A DNA stretch of 64,000 nt, taken from positions 806,001 to 870,000 of the forward strand of contig JADNRZ010000022.1 in assembly GCA_015501605.1 (NCBI GenBank), in the 5' to 3' direction. Shown piece by piece: positions 11,691 to 24,619 of the stretch. The position numbers were made by a program, and so were the translations under genes. The notes below the pieces were generated by a model. That model saw only the letters and a program-made list of their open reading frames with translations, did not search any database and had not been told where the DNA came from. The stretch's first letter is position 1; each line of letters begins with the position of its first letter. The stretch is from Panaeolus papilionaceus (taxonomy: Eukaryota; Basidiomycota; Agaricomycetes; Agaricales).

Positions 11691-12247
11691 AAGGGATGAA
11701 ATTTTCTGTGATTCTTTTGTTCATCTGGACTGTTATGGAGCGTGTCCGGAAGTACCTCGCACGTTCTCTTTTGTAAAAACCTTGAGTAATGTGATAATTT
11801 TATTGTGGAAATGAGCATTTGACTGCATTTGAACGCGTAACATGCACAGCGTGTCACGCATCGGATTGATCTATAAATGCAAATTTTCAAAGTCCGCCTT
11901 ATGGACAGTTATAAACATGGCAGTCTAAATTCGCCGCTTTTTCTTTTCTTTTCCTCACCTCCCCACTCAGTCTCCTTTTTCCTCTTTTTCTTTTCGTCCT
12001 TTATAGAGGTAATTATCGTCTTTGAGTGTTCATTGCATTCGTTTCAAGCTGACTTCCCATTTTTATCAGGCTTTTCTTAGCCACTCGCATAGAACTAGAG
12101 CGTCCTTTGTTTCTTGTCTGCCTTTGCCAGCCATTAACGACTAAAAACTCTTTAAAAAATCATTTCAACTTCAAAAGTAAGTTGTCCTTTCATTCAGGTG
12201 GTTTCAACAATTTTTTTCTCATCGTGATTTTCGTTTAGATCTTAGAA
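11691..12247. promoter_or_regulatory. Promoter and 5' leader of elongation factor 3, with leader intron
   Basis: Follows the V-ATPase stop. From 11930 on, the + strand is strongly pyrimidine rich, common upstream of highly expressed fungal genes. A leader intron is likely at 12177-12238 (GTAAGT donor after a run of A, acceptor CGTTTAG), ten bases before the ATG of EF-3. Confidence 0.5.
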
Positions 12248-15200
12248 ATGCCTGCCATCACCGCCTCCGCTGTTGCTACCCCTTCCCCTGCCTCTCTTAA
12301 GGCCGCCGCTGCTGCTCCAGTTGAAGGCCAATTCGACGTCTCTGCTCTTTTCGTTGCTGATAAGGCAGCTCGTGGGTCCGCTGCCGCGGCTCTCTCTGCT
12401 GTCGCCCAAAAAGATGGTCCCTCCGCTCTCCAAGCCGTTGGTTTTGCGGACGCCGTCGTCAAGGCTCTCGCCGACAAAAAATCCCCTGCCGCCCGCGAGG
12501 GTGCTGCAGATGCCATCAAGGCTCTCGTCAACAATGGAGCTGTCAAGTCTTTGGAGCCCATCTTCATTGACTCTGGCATCTACGCCGCCCTCCTCGAGGC
12601 TTTTGCCGACAAGATGCCCGCCGTCAAGAACGCAGCCGTCGAGGCAGTTCGAGTTTACGTCGCTAATATGAACAAGTGGGCTACCGCTATGATCCTCCCC
12701 GCCCTTCTCCACGAAATCAAGACCGCCGGTAAATGGCAAATGAAGATGGGTTCCCTCGTCGCCCTCGACCAACTCGTCGTCAGCGCCCCCGTCCAAACCG
12801 CCCGTCTCATGCCTGAGATCGTCCCCGTCCTCGCCGAGGCTATCTGGGATACCAAGGCTGACGTGAAGAAGGCTGCCCGCGAATCGCTGACAAAGGCCAC
12901 CGCCCTGGTGTCAAACAAGGACATTGAACGCTTTATTCCTGCACTTATTAAGGCTCTTATTAATCCCGTTGAGGAGGTGCCTAATACCATTGCCCTCCTC
13001 TCGGCCACCACTTTCGTTTCCGAGGTTGATTCCCCAACTCTCTCCCTCATGGTTCCTCTCCTCGCTCGTGGCTTGAACGAAAAGCTCACTGCTATCAAGC
13101 GCAAGGTCGCTGTGTAAGTCTAAATTTTTTTCGCATCGTAAAAATTTCACAGCGCTTATCTACTATTTATAGCATTGTTGATAACATGTCGAAGCTCGTT
13201 GACTCCCACGTCACTGTCCGACCTTTCATTCCCAAGCTCCTTCCCGGTTTGATCAAGGTTGAGTCTGTCATCGGTGACCCCGAGGCCCGCAGCGTTATCA
13301 ATAGGGCTATTGCCACCCTCCGTCAAGTCGGTCAAGTTCCCGCCGACTCCGATGGCTCGGACCTTCCTCCCCTCCACCAGGCTGACTCTAAGCAACTCAC
13401 CCACTCGCTCGTCGCTATCTACAAGAAGCTCGGCGCCACTATCTCTGCCGGCAATGTTGACGTCATGTACACCTCTCACCTCGCTGCCAACCTCGTCAAC
13501 CTCAAGAACTTTGACGTTCCTGAGTGGGATACCCTTGCTCCTTACCTCGCCTTCACCGCCACCACCCCCGAGCCCATCACCGTCGCTCGTGAATGGGTTG
13601 TCCGCTCGGCTACTGAGGGTGAGGAGGAAGGTGAGGCTCTCGAGGATGAGGAGGAGGGTGAGGATCTTTGCAACTGCCAGTTCTCTCTGGCCTATGGTGC
13701 CAAGATTCTTCTCAACACTGCTACCCTCCGTCTCAAGCGTGGTAACCGTTACGGTCTTTGCGGTAAGAACGGTACCGGAAAATCTACCCTCATGCGCGCC
13801 ATCACCAACGGCCAGGTCGAGGGCTTCCCCTCCCCTGATGAGGTCCGTACCTTCTACGTCGAGCACGACATTGACGGCTCCGAGGAGGACACCTCTGTCC
13901 TCCAGTTCATCCTTGATGACAAGCGTATCCTTGCTACCAAGGAGGAGATCATTGAGACCCTTGCTTCCGTCGGCTTCTCTGACGAGCGCCAGGCTCAGTC
14001 CATTGGCTCCCTCTCTGGTGGTTGGAAGATGAAGCTCGCACTTGCCCGTGCCATGCTCTTCCGTGCCGACATTCTCTTGCTCGATGAACCCACTAACCAT
14101 CTTGATGTCGTCAACGTTGCCTGGTTGGAGAACTACCTTACCAGCCTTACCCACTGCACATCTAGTATGTCTCCCTAACCTTCTTTTATGCCGCATACAC
14201 TCATGTTTGTTTTAGTCATCGTCTCGCACGACTCCAGTTTCTTGAACAACACCATCACTGACGTCCTCCACCTCAACCGCTTCAAGCTTCGCAGGTACCG
14301 CGGTAACCTCGAAAAGTTCGTGGCCCAGGTTCCCGAGGCCAAGTCCTACTACTCTCTCGAGGCTCTCGAGGACTACAAGTTCAAGCTCCCTGACCCCCCT
14401 CTCCTTGAGGGTGTCAAGACCAAGGAGAAGTCGTTGCTCAAGATGCGCAAGGTTGGCTTCCAGTACCCCACCCAGACCGTCCAACAGCTCTACGATATTA
14501 CCCTCCAAGTCTCCCTCTCCTCCCGTGTTGCCGTTCTCGGTCCCAACGGTTCCGGTAAATCCACCCTTGTCAAGCTGCTCATCGGTGATATGGAACCCAA
14601 CAAGGGTGGTGAGATCTGGAAGCACCCCAACTTGGTCATTGGTTACGTCGCTCAGCACGCTTTCCACCACATCGATCACCATCTCGACAAGACTCCTCTC
14701 GAGTACATGCTCTGGCGTTACCAAACCGGTGAGGATTTGGAGGAGATGATGAAGGCCAACCGCCAAATCAGCGAGGAGGAGGCCAAGAAGATGAAGGATG
14801 GATCTGTCATCGTCATTGAGGGCGTCAAGCGCATGATCGACGAGATCGTCGCTCGCAAGAAGCTCAAGCAGTCCTACGAGTACGAGTGTTCGCTCAAGGG
14901 TCTCAGCTCCTCTGAGAACATCTGGCTCCCTCGTGACGACCTCATCAAGCGTGGTTTCGAGAAGGTTCGTATCGTATTTGTTTATGCTTTTAAATTATGC
15001 TCACGAAAATTTCTCAATAACAGAAAGTCCTCGAGGTTGATACTCGTGAGGCTCAGCGCCTCGGTCTTCTCCGCCCCCTCGTTCGTCGCGAGATTGAGAA
15101 GCACTTCGCCGACTTCGGTCTCGAGCCCGAGTTCGTTTCTCACAACACCATGCGTGGTTTATCTGGAGGTCAGAAGGTCAAGATTGTCCTCGGTGCTGCG

Positions 15201-15651
15201 ACCTGGCGCCGCCCCCACGTCATCTGCCTTGACGAGCCTACTAGTACGTTGCTATTCTTATCTTACCTTTATACAACCTCTAATCCCTTGTCTTCCAGAC
15301 TACCTCGATCGTGAGTCGCTCGCTGCGCTCATTGAGGCCCTCAAGGTCTTCGAGGGTGGTGTCCTCGTCATTACCCACAACCGTGACTTCTCTGAGTCAC
15401 TCTGCCACGAAGTCTGGGCCATGCGCGATGGTCGTCTCGAGGCATCTGGCCACAACTGGGTTGAGGGTCAGGGATCAGGTCCCCGTATCGACAAGGCCGC
15501 TGGTGAGGAGGACGACACTTACGATGCTATGGGCAACAAGGTCGACATGAAGAAGAATAAGAAGATTACATCTGCTGAAGCTCGCAAACTGAAGAAGGAG
15601 CGTATGGCAAGGAAGAAGAGGGGTGAGGAGGTCACTGACGACGAGCTCTAA
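12248..15651 (+). CDS. TEF3: Translation elongation factor 3 (ABCF-type ATPase)
   Basis: Fungal-specific ribosomal ATPase that promotes E-site tRNA release and works with eEF1A. Five exons: 12248-13113, 13173-14164, 14216-14964, 15024-15243, 15299-15651, encoding 1059 residues (yeast about 1044). An Ala-rich start is followed by HEAT repeats (about 50-320). The first ABC domain has Walker A GKNGTGKS near residue 487, signature SLSGGWKMK and Walker [12 protein letters not shown]. The second has Walker A GPNGSGKS near 729, signature GLSGGQKVK and Walker [10 protein letters not shown], with the EF-3 chromodomain-type insertion between Walker A and signature. The tail is Lys rich ([20 protein letters not shown]) and ends in acidic DDEL, as expected for ribosome contact. 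C-ending codons dominate, a sign of high expression. A long open frame on the opposite strand is only a shadow of this codon bias. Confidence 0.97.
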
Positions 15652-16802
15652 GCTTGTTGTTACGTCTCCCGTCTTTCTCTCTTTTTTGCTTTCATATCAC
15701 GACCGCTTCCTCCGTTATCGCATACACGACCACATTCCTTTTGCGGCTTCGTTTGTTTCATTAGATGTTTGTTTCATAGATCTGTGTCACTCTTTCGTAT
15801 CATGTCTCTTCGCGTTGCTCTCGTTCCACTGCATCTTTTTTTCTCTCTGTCTACTACCTTGTCTGTACATTCCTGTCGCAGTAATTTTATTTTATCACGA
15901 TCTACTTTGATTCTCTATATGTGTGACCCCGCTAAGGCTTGAGTTGAGTTCTGAAAGACAGATGATTGACAGATAGGTTGAGCGCCGATGTCGGTGCTAC
16001 TGAGAAGATTGATGTGACTTTGAGCTTCAAAGTCTTGTGCACTAACCACCATCATCATCGGACATTATGCCCCGCGATACGGACAGATAAAAATCTAATT
16101 ATAACACCTCCGAGATGGAGGAGATATTAATTAACGTCGAACTTGGCTATGCAGTGAGTTGCATCTGATGCTCGCCTCAGTTCGACCTCCATACTCATCG
16201 GCTGCACATCACAGAGATGACGACGATTTACGCTTCTCGTCTATGATGCGAGTCGAAAAGAACACAGAACTACATGGTTTTGCTAGCTGCCTAGCGCAGG
16301 ATCGCAGTCGGACGATTATTGAATGCCCAGTCCGAGTACATCGTTGAACTACCCCGCCCGGGGGCGCTGAAGGCTTTAAACCTAGAGGGAGGTGCCGCGA
16401 GGACGATCATGAAATGAAGGACGAGCAGCCATCGCATCACTTTGGGGTAGATCGTCGTTACAGGTATGTCATTCAACCTGACTGTTAATTCCTCCCTTTT
16501 TTTCCGTGTATCTGGGGAGGTTGAGGAATTAACATCTCTTCAGGTCGTCGTGTGCCGAGACGGTACCTTGTGATGATTTTTATGGCTTGGATCGCTTTTG
16601 GACGGTGTAAAGTGTTCCGTCTACCTTTTCATGCAATTTTTATGCATTGCTGTCCTGGTTTTGCCGAGGATCCATGTGCTGGTCGGGCACGGACGGTGCT
16701 TCTGGGGCTATATAAAGCGCTGGTGGTAGACATGTGTGTTATCTAGTTCCTAAATTCGTTTATCGCCGTGCTTCCCCATATTCGCCTACAAGTAGAAGAA
16801 GA
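15652..16802. other. Intergenic, no gene seen
   Basis: About 1.15 kb after EF-3. The first 250 bp are T-rich and probably 3' untranslated region. Short open frames further on show no recognisable protein. A TATATAAA at 16709-16716 stands about 90 bp upstream of the presumed old start of the glycoside hydrolase pseudogene. Confidence 0.5.
16709..16716 (+). promoter_or_regulatory. TATA box of the decayed glycoside hydrolase gene
   Basis: TATATAAA lies about 90 bp before the ATG at 16804, a usual distance for a TATA box plus leader in filamentous fungi. Its presence suggests the promoter survived longer than the coding frame. Confidence 0.4.
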
Positions 16803-18498
16803 CATGAAGTTGTGGGGTTATCAAGGTGTGTTTGGATGTTGGATGGATAGGTCGATTTTCGAGAAGGGACTGATTGTGTTATTTTTAGACTCGGGTTCGT
16901 ATTTCTACACCCGCCGCCGCCACGGTACAGCAGTATGCGAAACCTTCTATTTATCCCGACTCAGGATGGTGGAATCTGACGGTTGATGGAAATCCTGTGC
17001 CCGTCGTTGGTGCGCAGGTCCACTCACAAGTCTGCAACTGTGCATGTTTATTCCCTCCCTGATGATACTCGTATGCGCACTTTTCTTTCGGCAATGGCGC
17101 AGCTCGTATAAGGATTGTCGCCACCCGGCTCACTTCAATCAGCGATTTCATCGCCAGCCCCGTTAAGATGGGATACAAGGATAAATCCCACACCAACATT
17201 TGGCAAAATGCTATTGGATTCACTATGGATGACCCACGTTATATGATCATTCGTATTCCAGGGGGCTACAAGGAACTTATCAGCTGTGCTGATCCACATG
17301 AGCTTAACGCCCCTCCCAGCAGTGAATCGGGTATTTTCAACGTGGTTACTGGTTTCGGCGCTGATCCTACTGGCTCGAGTTTGTCGACTACCATCTTCAC
17401 TCAGGCGATTCACGCGGCGAATGCAAATGGAGGAGACATCATATATGTTCCTCCTGGTATCTATCCTGTTGGAAATACTGTGCTTCCACGATTGACTGCA
17501 ACGGGGAGTATGCATTGAGGACGGGCAAGTTTATCGCTCATGCTGTTGTACCGATGGCGACTACGAGGTTTACCTATGATGGACCGTTGATCCGACATTT
17601 TGCGGCGAGGACCCTTATGGTGACTCGTTCGAATAATGTGATTGTGGATCATGCGAAGATGTTGAATGCGTTGAGTATGGGAGAAGTTCGTCTTTCTCCT
17701 TTTCGGATTCAATCATTATGGCTGATAATGTGTGGCTTTAGAACGACGCTGTCGATATCGTGGATTCGCAACAGTACGTTGATTTTTTGACCATGCCTTG
17801 TGGATGTATGTTGAATTTATTTTTCCAGAGTTGTGGTTCGTAACTCTATCGGACTCGCCTGGGACGATTCATTCAGCACGAAGACCCAACCACAAGGCGT
17901 CGGTATTACCATTAACTACCCGGGCACGAACCAACTCGTTTCGGATGTCTTGTTCTCGAATAGTCTTGCCTATACTGGCTGCTATGGATTCAAAATTGGT
18001 TAGGGTGCTTATTCCGCGCAAAGAAATATCTGGTTTGAGGATGGTGTCGTCTATAAGGCTGCTGTTGGACTCGGGGTCCACCGCAAGGTGAGAAACCTTT
18101 GGGCGCCTCTTTTCACTTACTTTTCACCTCGTGACTATTTCATGTTACAGTATATGTAAATTTAGCAAGGAACTGCGGTAGTCAGCGGTATTCGGTTCAC
18201 ACGAATGGATATTGAAGAACTTACTGGGAATAACGATTGTCACCAGTCATGGTTGGCTGTCTTCAGCCAAAATGGCGGGCTTGGAACAGGGCCTATAACT
18301 AATGTGTCACCCTGGAGGATTGCCATTCGAGATATTGGGTCGATGAATTCTATTGTGAATGGTATGACGGGTAGCCTCGTTTCAGACGTGGAGCTGAGGG
18401 ATATCTGGTTACAGAGTTTGAACCGCTATGTTGTATCTTTGGCTGAGGCTAAGTTTGTACCCAATTCGATGGCGAGCGGTGTGGTGCTTCTGACTTGA
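16803..18498 (+). pseudogene. Decayed secreted pectin-lyase-fold glycoside hydrolase
   Basis: Remnant of an extracellular right-handed beta-helix polysaccharide hydrolase. Family-like segments appear in order but in different frames: YPDSGWWNLTVDGNPVPVVGA (16950-17010), SATVHVYSLPDDTRMR (from 17031, another frame), ASPVKMGYKDK..MDDPRYMIIRI (17150-17262), FNVVTGFGADPTGSS..YVPPGIYPVGN (17335-17480), TGKFIAH..TTRFTYDGPLIRH (17520-17600), NDAVDIVDS, RNSIGLAWDDSFSTKTQ, VLFSNSLAYTGCYGFKIG, VGLGVHRK, IRFTRMDIEEL and SPWRIAIRDIG. Damage seen: a frameshift near 17020, a disrupted and shortened stretch around 17490-17520, and an in-frame TAG at 18001-18003 right after FKIG. Old intron borders are still visible (near 17690-17740, 17772-17830, 18090-18165). 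The precise CAZy family (GH28- or GH49-like) is uncertain. Confidence 0.75.
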
Positions 18499-20319
18499 GG
18501 AATGGGGTTAGTCTACTTATTTTCCGTCGTGTAGATGGGGGTTTTGGACCCCAATTTTTTAGTCTGCTCCCTAGATCTCGAATTTTTCAACTCGAAAAGA
18601 GATTCGAGTTGGAAGATAAAAGGACTCTCATTAATTGCCGTAGGCATCGCATTTGAATAGGGATACACAGCTAAAACGCAGGCCTTCCGTTATCTTTTTA
18701 AGTTCCTTTTTAGAGTCTTTTGCATTTTATTCCAAACTGAGGTAAACCCCTATGCTCGTTCTTGTCCCACGCAAGTCTGACTGTTTTTGCTCTTTTCATT
18801 CCTCCCCATTCTTCCCCACGAGATCGATTCGCCTCATGAAATGACAATCGCCAAGGGCTCGACAACTTCAAGGTCATAAATTTCTTGCTGCTTGCATGAA
18901 AATCTCTCTTTTTTAGAGCTTCTCCACGTAAAATGGAGCTATTGGACACGAGACGAACAGTGACGCATTATAAAATCACATTCCTCCAGACACGACTTGA
19001 GAACTCAAAGCATAACTCAAGTAAAACGCGAATTGAACGCCGAACATAGGAAATATCATAACACGCCATTTAAACATGGCCGTGTTCACGGGTATGTTAT
19101 GTTCGAAGCAGTGAAGAGTCACCTTCAAGCGTTTTTTTCAACTATTTGGACCTGAATTGCACTAGAGTCACTCAACTCGTTCGGTAGCTATCATAATCAT
19201 CCAATGGTTGGGGCTTATGCTGCCTATCTCGTGCTGTGGAATACCCGTTTACCTCCCTTTATGCGCATTGTGTTGCCTATCTCATCGAATCGATGGACTT
19301 CTCTCAACGGACCTGCATACAACCAACCATGCCAAGGGTAGGGTATTCTGCAGAGGCATGAGTTCGTCAGCATTTCACCGTCATTCTGCCTTATCGTTCT
19401 CTCATCGCACTTCTATCAATCTTCCATCCCGAGGTTGACGTATGTGACTCCCGCTCCATTGTCCTGTAATTTCCGTCTGTGTCACTGGACCTGGTAAAGG
19501 GCTCGAGGTTCGCGAGTTTCATGTTCGTGCAGACAGTCCCCTACTTTCCTATTTGTCATTGTGTTTGGAAACAAAATACAATGCTCGAACACAGTATAAC
19601 AGATCGCAAGTATAACGAATTGGACCTTGGGAGGACCTACTAAAGGAATATTCAACCCTTTCAGTTCAAGGGTTGTTTGGGCATCATTGTATGTTTGTTG
19701 GGAGTGTCTTTATCGAAATCTTCGTAAATGGCTCGATTTTCATCTTCAAAAGTAAATATATCTTTGCAAGATCAGACCTCTAAGCTGATCTTTATCCTTT
19801 TAAGTAACAGAAGACGCCCAAGCTGGTCCAAGTGTTGCAATGCAACCGCAGAAGTTGAAGCAACAGAATCGGTATAGTGACATTTGGAACGATGCAGGTC
19901 TTTCTCCGAATGCTTGGAACCCTGTCTGTGTGAGTCATGATCTCGGAACACTTCTTACTACGATTCAACATGTCTGATAAGATCGTCCTTAGTTTAGAAG
20001 GCCCATTCCGGATGTAATTAAGGACGCGTCGCGCGTCGTGATTAGTATCCGCAGGTGAAAAAAGAAAAGTCCTTTGCGATATATATAGGGAGAAACATTG
20101 AGGTTGTATTCAGAAGAGATACTTCCATCTTTTCAACAGTGTCATTATTAGTTCAATAAGCTTTCTCTCAGGGTGAGTTGAACTTGAGCCTCGTGCCATT
20201 GGTCGCGCAGCTAATTGTGATCATACCATTTTAGGCAACAGACCAAAGCCTTATCAATCCCACGTCGCGTTCATCCAGACTTAATTCCTTCCCCTACCTC
20301 CCCCTCCACGTTCTGCACA
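18499..20319. other. Intergenic, with probable Argonaute promoter at its end
   Basis: No gene recognised between 18499 and about 20060. The last part holds a TATA-like run (ATATATATAGGG at about 20079-20090) and a likely leader intron 20173-20234 (GTGAGT donor, TTTTAG acceptor) ahead of the Argonaute start at 20320. Confidence 0.45.
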
Positions 20320-23300
20320 ATGAGCACTACAGTAAACGTGGAGACCAACTCCTTTGTTCTATCCCGACTGCCCAGTCGTGCCTACCACCAGTACCAGATC
20401 GATTTCAAGTCTCGGAAGCCTCTAAAACGCCACCAGCAAATCCAATATTTTCACTACCTTCAAAACGTCGTTAAACCTGACATCTTCAAACCACGTATTG
20501 TGTATGACGGTGCCTCCATTGGATATTGTGCTGCTCGTCTCGATTTCAACGGGAGTCCATCTGGGAGCGTACGTGTTTTCGTTGGGCGCTACTTTGTATC
20601 TACGTCAACCAATCACCTTTTCAGTTCACAGTTATGCTCGGCTCTCCCCGTCTGGTAGAAGAAGGCCGCGGTGTCACTATCGTCATCGGTCTTGCAGCGG
20701 CAGACCCCATTGATCCACGGTTAGTTCCCTGTTCTCCATTCTGATCTCATGTGCTGACGGACTGTTGTGGTATTTGTGTTTCCGTCTTTAAATAGCCATA
20801 TCTCCGACCTTTTTAGAAGCCAGGGTGAGATGACCCCAAGAGCACAAGTGGCCATAAACTTGATACAAAATATTGTGCGTCAATGGCCCAACATGTCAGT
20901 CAGATCATGTTTCCGTCAGTCCTTATTTCTCACAAGCTCTCCTCATTTTAAGGACGTACACCAACAATGGACGGGCCTATTTCCCAGGTAGTGCTGTAAA
21001 GAAGGAGATTGGGGGAGGGCTAGAGCTGCGAAGGGGGATTTTCCAGTGCGTATAAACCTTTTTTGATCATCTCTGCGATGATACTCATATTTTTCTACCT
21101 TCTAGGTCGGTGCGGCCGTCGAGCTTGCAGTCCCTGGTTTTACAAATCGATAGCTGCACCGCAGCTTTGTACGTTTTTACACATATGACGAGGGCACACA
21201 TCACACGAACTGATGATTTGACACAGGTACATGCAGGGTGCACTCATCTCAGTTTGTATGAACTTCTTGGGGGGAAACACTCGAGATGTCAAAATACTCG
21301 ATCTGGCTGAAGGGACTTCCAACTTTCAACGTTTAGAAAGGTTTCTGAAAAAGGTTAAAGTCACCTACACTGCACCAGACAGATCTCCAAAGAAGACGAA
21401 GATTGTCCATGGCCTGGTCGCCAGGGCTGGTCATTTTACTTTCATGAAGGACGACCGCGAATACACGGTAGATGTACGTTTTTTTGTTGTTTAACTCGAA
21501 CAATCGAATTTGATCAATGTGGTTCTAGCAACATTATCGTAGTGCCTATGGATCCCCAGTGAGATATCCCAACATCATTGGAGTTCGATTTACGCCCAAG
21601 GATGCTGAGCGGCCTGTGGTTGTTCCCCTAGAGTTTTGCGAGGTCGAGGGTGGTCAACTTTACAAAAAGAAGATTCCCGACCAGCTAGTCTCGGAGGTCG
21701 TGAGGTTTTCCACGCAGAAACCACAGCAAAAGCAAGGGCATTTGAGAGACGCGGTAGGCTTTCCTTTCTGTAGCCACACATGCGTGTGCTCATTTTCTTC
21801 AGATCCGTTTATATACGACCAGCGAATTTGTCGACGAGAACGACATAAAGATCGAAGGACGACCCGTTACTGTGGTGGCCAAGCAACTTCAGACCCCAGC
21901 TATAGTATACGGGGGTATGAATAGAGTAGTGAGTGTGCTTTCATTTATGTTTATATGGGTTTATGACAATTAAACGGTGACAATCTTGACCCCACTCCAG
22001 CGGGCAGAAAAAGGAGCTTGGAATGTCCTACACAAGAAATTCCAAACCCCCGCAACAATGGAGCACTGGGGGGTCATTAATTTCCAAGCGGATAGGATGC
22101 GTCAAGACGCACTCCGGCAGAGGATTAGAGAGCTGCTAAGCTGCTGTAAAAATCTCGGTACGCTGACATTCTATATTCAACATATCTGCCAATTCACAGA
22201 TTAACTTCTACCCAGGTATGCAGATAAAGGATGACCCAGTGTTTGCCGTTGCAGGAAATGCTCAAAATCCAAGACCGGTGAGTGCACTTGCGCCTACATT
22301 GACTTCTAAGTACCTTACGCGACGTGAAACACTCGTGTTAGGCTATCAATGATGTCATGAACGCTCTGCGACATAATTACCCATCTGGCCCACCCCCTCA
22401 TCTTGTCGTGTTCGTCATTTTGCCAGATAATTCTGCCCAGCTTAAGCAAACAATCAAGCAATGGGGAGACATAGAACACGGTCTTTTAATTTCACATTAC
22501 AGTTTTATCGCCTCTTGCTCAATCTTTCTTCAAGGGTTTATGACACAATGCATGCGTAGCGAGAAGATCAAAGGACAGGGTAATCTAAGCCAATATTTCA
22601 ACAACGTTGCTCTGAAGTTTGTTTCTGTCTCCTCGTTTATTTCGCTGTATTAAAACTGTTTTCAGGGTCAATGCACGGCTTGGGGGTGTCAACTCTGTCG
22701 TCGAGTCTCCTGCGCTACGAGAAGCGCTGAAGGGGACGGGGAACGAGCTCACGATTGTCATGGGTATGAGACACAAACACCAGATTGTTGGTAAAATTTT
22801 AAGTGCTTAATCTATTCCATCTAGGCGCCGACGCAAGCCACCCAGGACCAGGTGTTCAGAAGCCGACTACCACATGCCTCGTCTTTTCACGGGATGAAAA
22901 CGCTACGAAATACACGGCCCTGATGGGGATCCAGCACCCGAGAACAGAAATGATAGAGGAACTGGAAAAATTTGTGTATAGTGCAATCGAAATAGTTGGT
23001 AATGAGAACAGGAGAGGCCCGACAAGGATCATCTTCTTCCGCGACGGGGTATCAGAGGGCGAATATGACAAGGTTCGACGCGTCGAACTGGCAGCGATAC
23101 AGAGTAAGTGTTATCTGCTAACCGAGCCATCTTCACGCGGCTAACTCAACTTCGTCTGTTCTCAGGTGCCATTGATAGGTTATGGACAAAGCTGGGGCTC
23201 AAAGAGAGTGTTGCTCCGAAACCGAAGATCACATTCATCGTTGTTGGGAAAAGGTAAGTCGTCATTTACATTTTATAGTATCACCTCTTAAGTTCATGAC

Positions 23301-24066
23301 TCGAAAAGGCACCATGCTGTTTTCTTCCCCCAAATCCCTAATGGTCCAGGGTAAGACATCCAATCTCACAGTTTGTACTTCAGCAATCCTAACCCTCTAT
23401 TTCTCAGTGCCGATTCGAAGGGCAACTGCCATCCAGGAACTGTGGTGGATCAAGGTGTCACACAGCCTACCGAACACGAGTTTTATTTACAATCACACTC
23501 GGCAATTCAAGGAAGTAGGTCCTCTATTCCAGGCGTTTGAAAATTCAGCCACTGATCGCGGGCATGTAGCCGTTCGTTCTGCTCACTACGTCGTTCTCCG
23601 CGATGATATATTCAATTTCAATTTACCAAAGTCAGTACTACACACCTGTCTTTTTAATTCACTTTCCGACCCTTCACTGGATAATAGGCTCGAGGAGGTA
23701 GCTTTTGCGCTGTGTCACGTTTATGCGAAAGCTACGCGTTCCGTATCTATTCCAGCCCCTGTCTACTGTGAGTTAATCTCTGTCTTGATGCTGTACACTC
23801 ACTGATGGACGAAATCTCATCCCATTTAGATGCCGATGTAAATATTCCCGATATTCTTTCCTTTATTGACCCAATTAATCTCACCTGCTTTCTAGCTTGT
23901 TTGTGCCAGGGGCGGTATTCACATAAATCCCCAGTCTAACCTCATGTTTAATGACAGCGGATCAACCACCAGCGGCTCTGATGACTCCATCAACATGGAT
24001 GCGTGGAGGGATGCATTCGCTTCGAAAACTCACAGAAGGCTCCGGGATGGAATGTACTTCCTCTAG
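20320..24066 (+). CDS. AGO: Argonaute (RNA interference effector), catalytic tetrad complete
   Basis: Small-RNA-guided RNA-binding protein of the RNAi pathway. I resolve 21 exons (20320-20568, 20625-20719, 20796-20894, 20953-21045, 21106-21168, 21227-21473, 21529-21753, 21803-21928, 22001-22157, 22216-22277, 22342-22480, 22535-22616, 22666-22763, 22825-23103, 23166-23253, 23309-23350, 23408-23514, 23570-23630, 23688-23767, 23830-23837, 23896-24066), giving 856 residues. One exon is only 8 nt. Domain order is N (VETNSFVLSRLPSRAYHQY), PAZ (AGHFTF..YRSAYGSPVRYPNIIGV), MID (GAWNVLHKKFQTP) and PIWI. The DEDH residues are all present: D in GADASHPGPG, E in RTEMIEEL, D in FFRDGVSEG and H in SAHYVVLRDD, so it is predicted to be slicer competent. 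SIPAPVYYAD and the C-terminal end DGMYFL are typical. It lacks the Gly-rich N-terminal extension common in other Argonautes. Convergent with CWC22. Confidence 0.92.
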
Positions 24067-24619
24067 CCCATCCACTACCCCACAAAATCACGGGGCATAG
24101 CTGTCTCCAGTTTCGTATGCATGCCTCTTGCACATGCATCAGGTTCCAGCCGATTATTTAATCAAACCCACTTTGAATTATCTCTCATCTAGTTTTCTAC
24201 ATATTCCTTGACATTGCTGTATCCAGCCTGTCCTTTTCATCGTCACCATCTTCTCCGCTATGTCTGCGTGTTTTATTTTATATTTCTCCACATCTCCACA
24301 TCCATGACACGTATATCTATCTATCTGCATCGACTTCCATCTACTTTCGTCCCATCTTCTTGAGCATTTCTTGACATTTCTAATATTTTCTTGTTCGGAA
24401 ATTTCATCAATAATTACACAATGTATTTGATATAATCAACCCCGTTTTTTTTTTGTTTGGAGCTTGCTTCAAAATAAATCATCATCCACAATACAGAAGT
24501 AAACTGTCAAGCAAAATTTTGCAGATGGAGCTCGAAATCCATTTCTAAAATCAACACACTGTACACAATTATTCGATCAAGGGAGTAACGATTGTTAGCG
24601 GGTAGACAGTCAAAGCGTT
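24067..24619. other. Convergent 3' region between AGO and CWC22
   Basis: 553 bp between two facing stop codons, T- and A-rich, holding a poly-T run near 24446 and AATAAA near 24473. The two 3' untranslated regions may overlap here. No open frame of note. Confidence 0.45.

Noticed and set aside
13156..14196. 346-codon open frame antisense to elongation factor 3
   Set aside because: It mirrors the strongly biased codons of EF-3 exon 2 and has no recognisable domain; a shadow frame.
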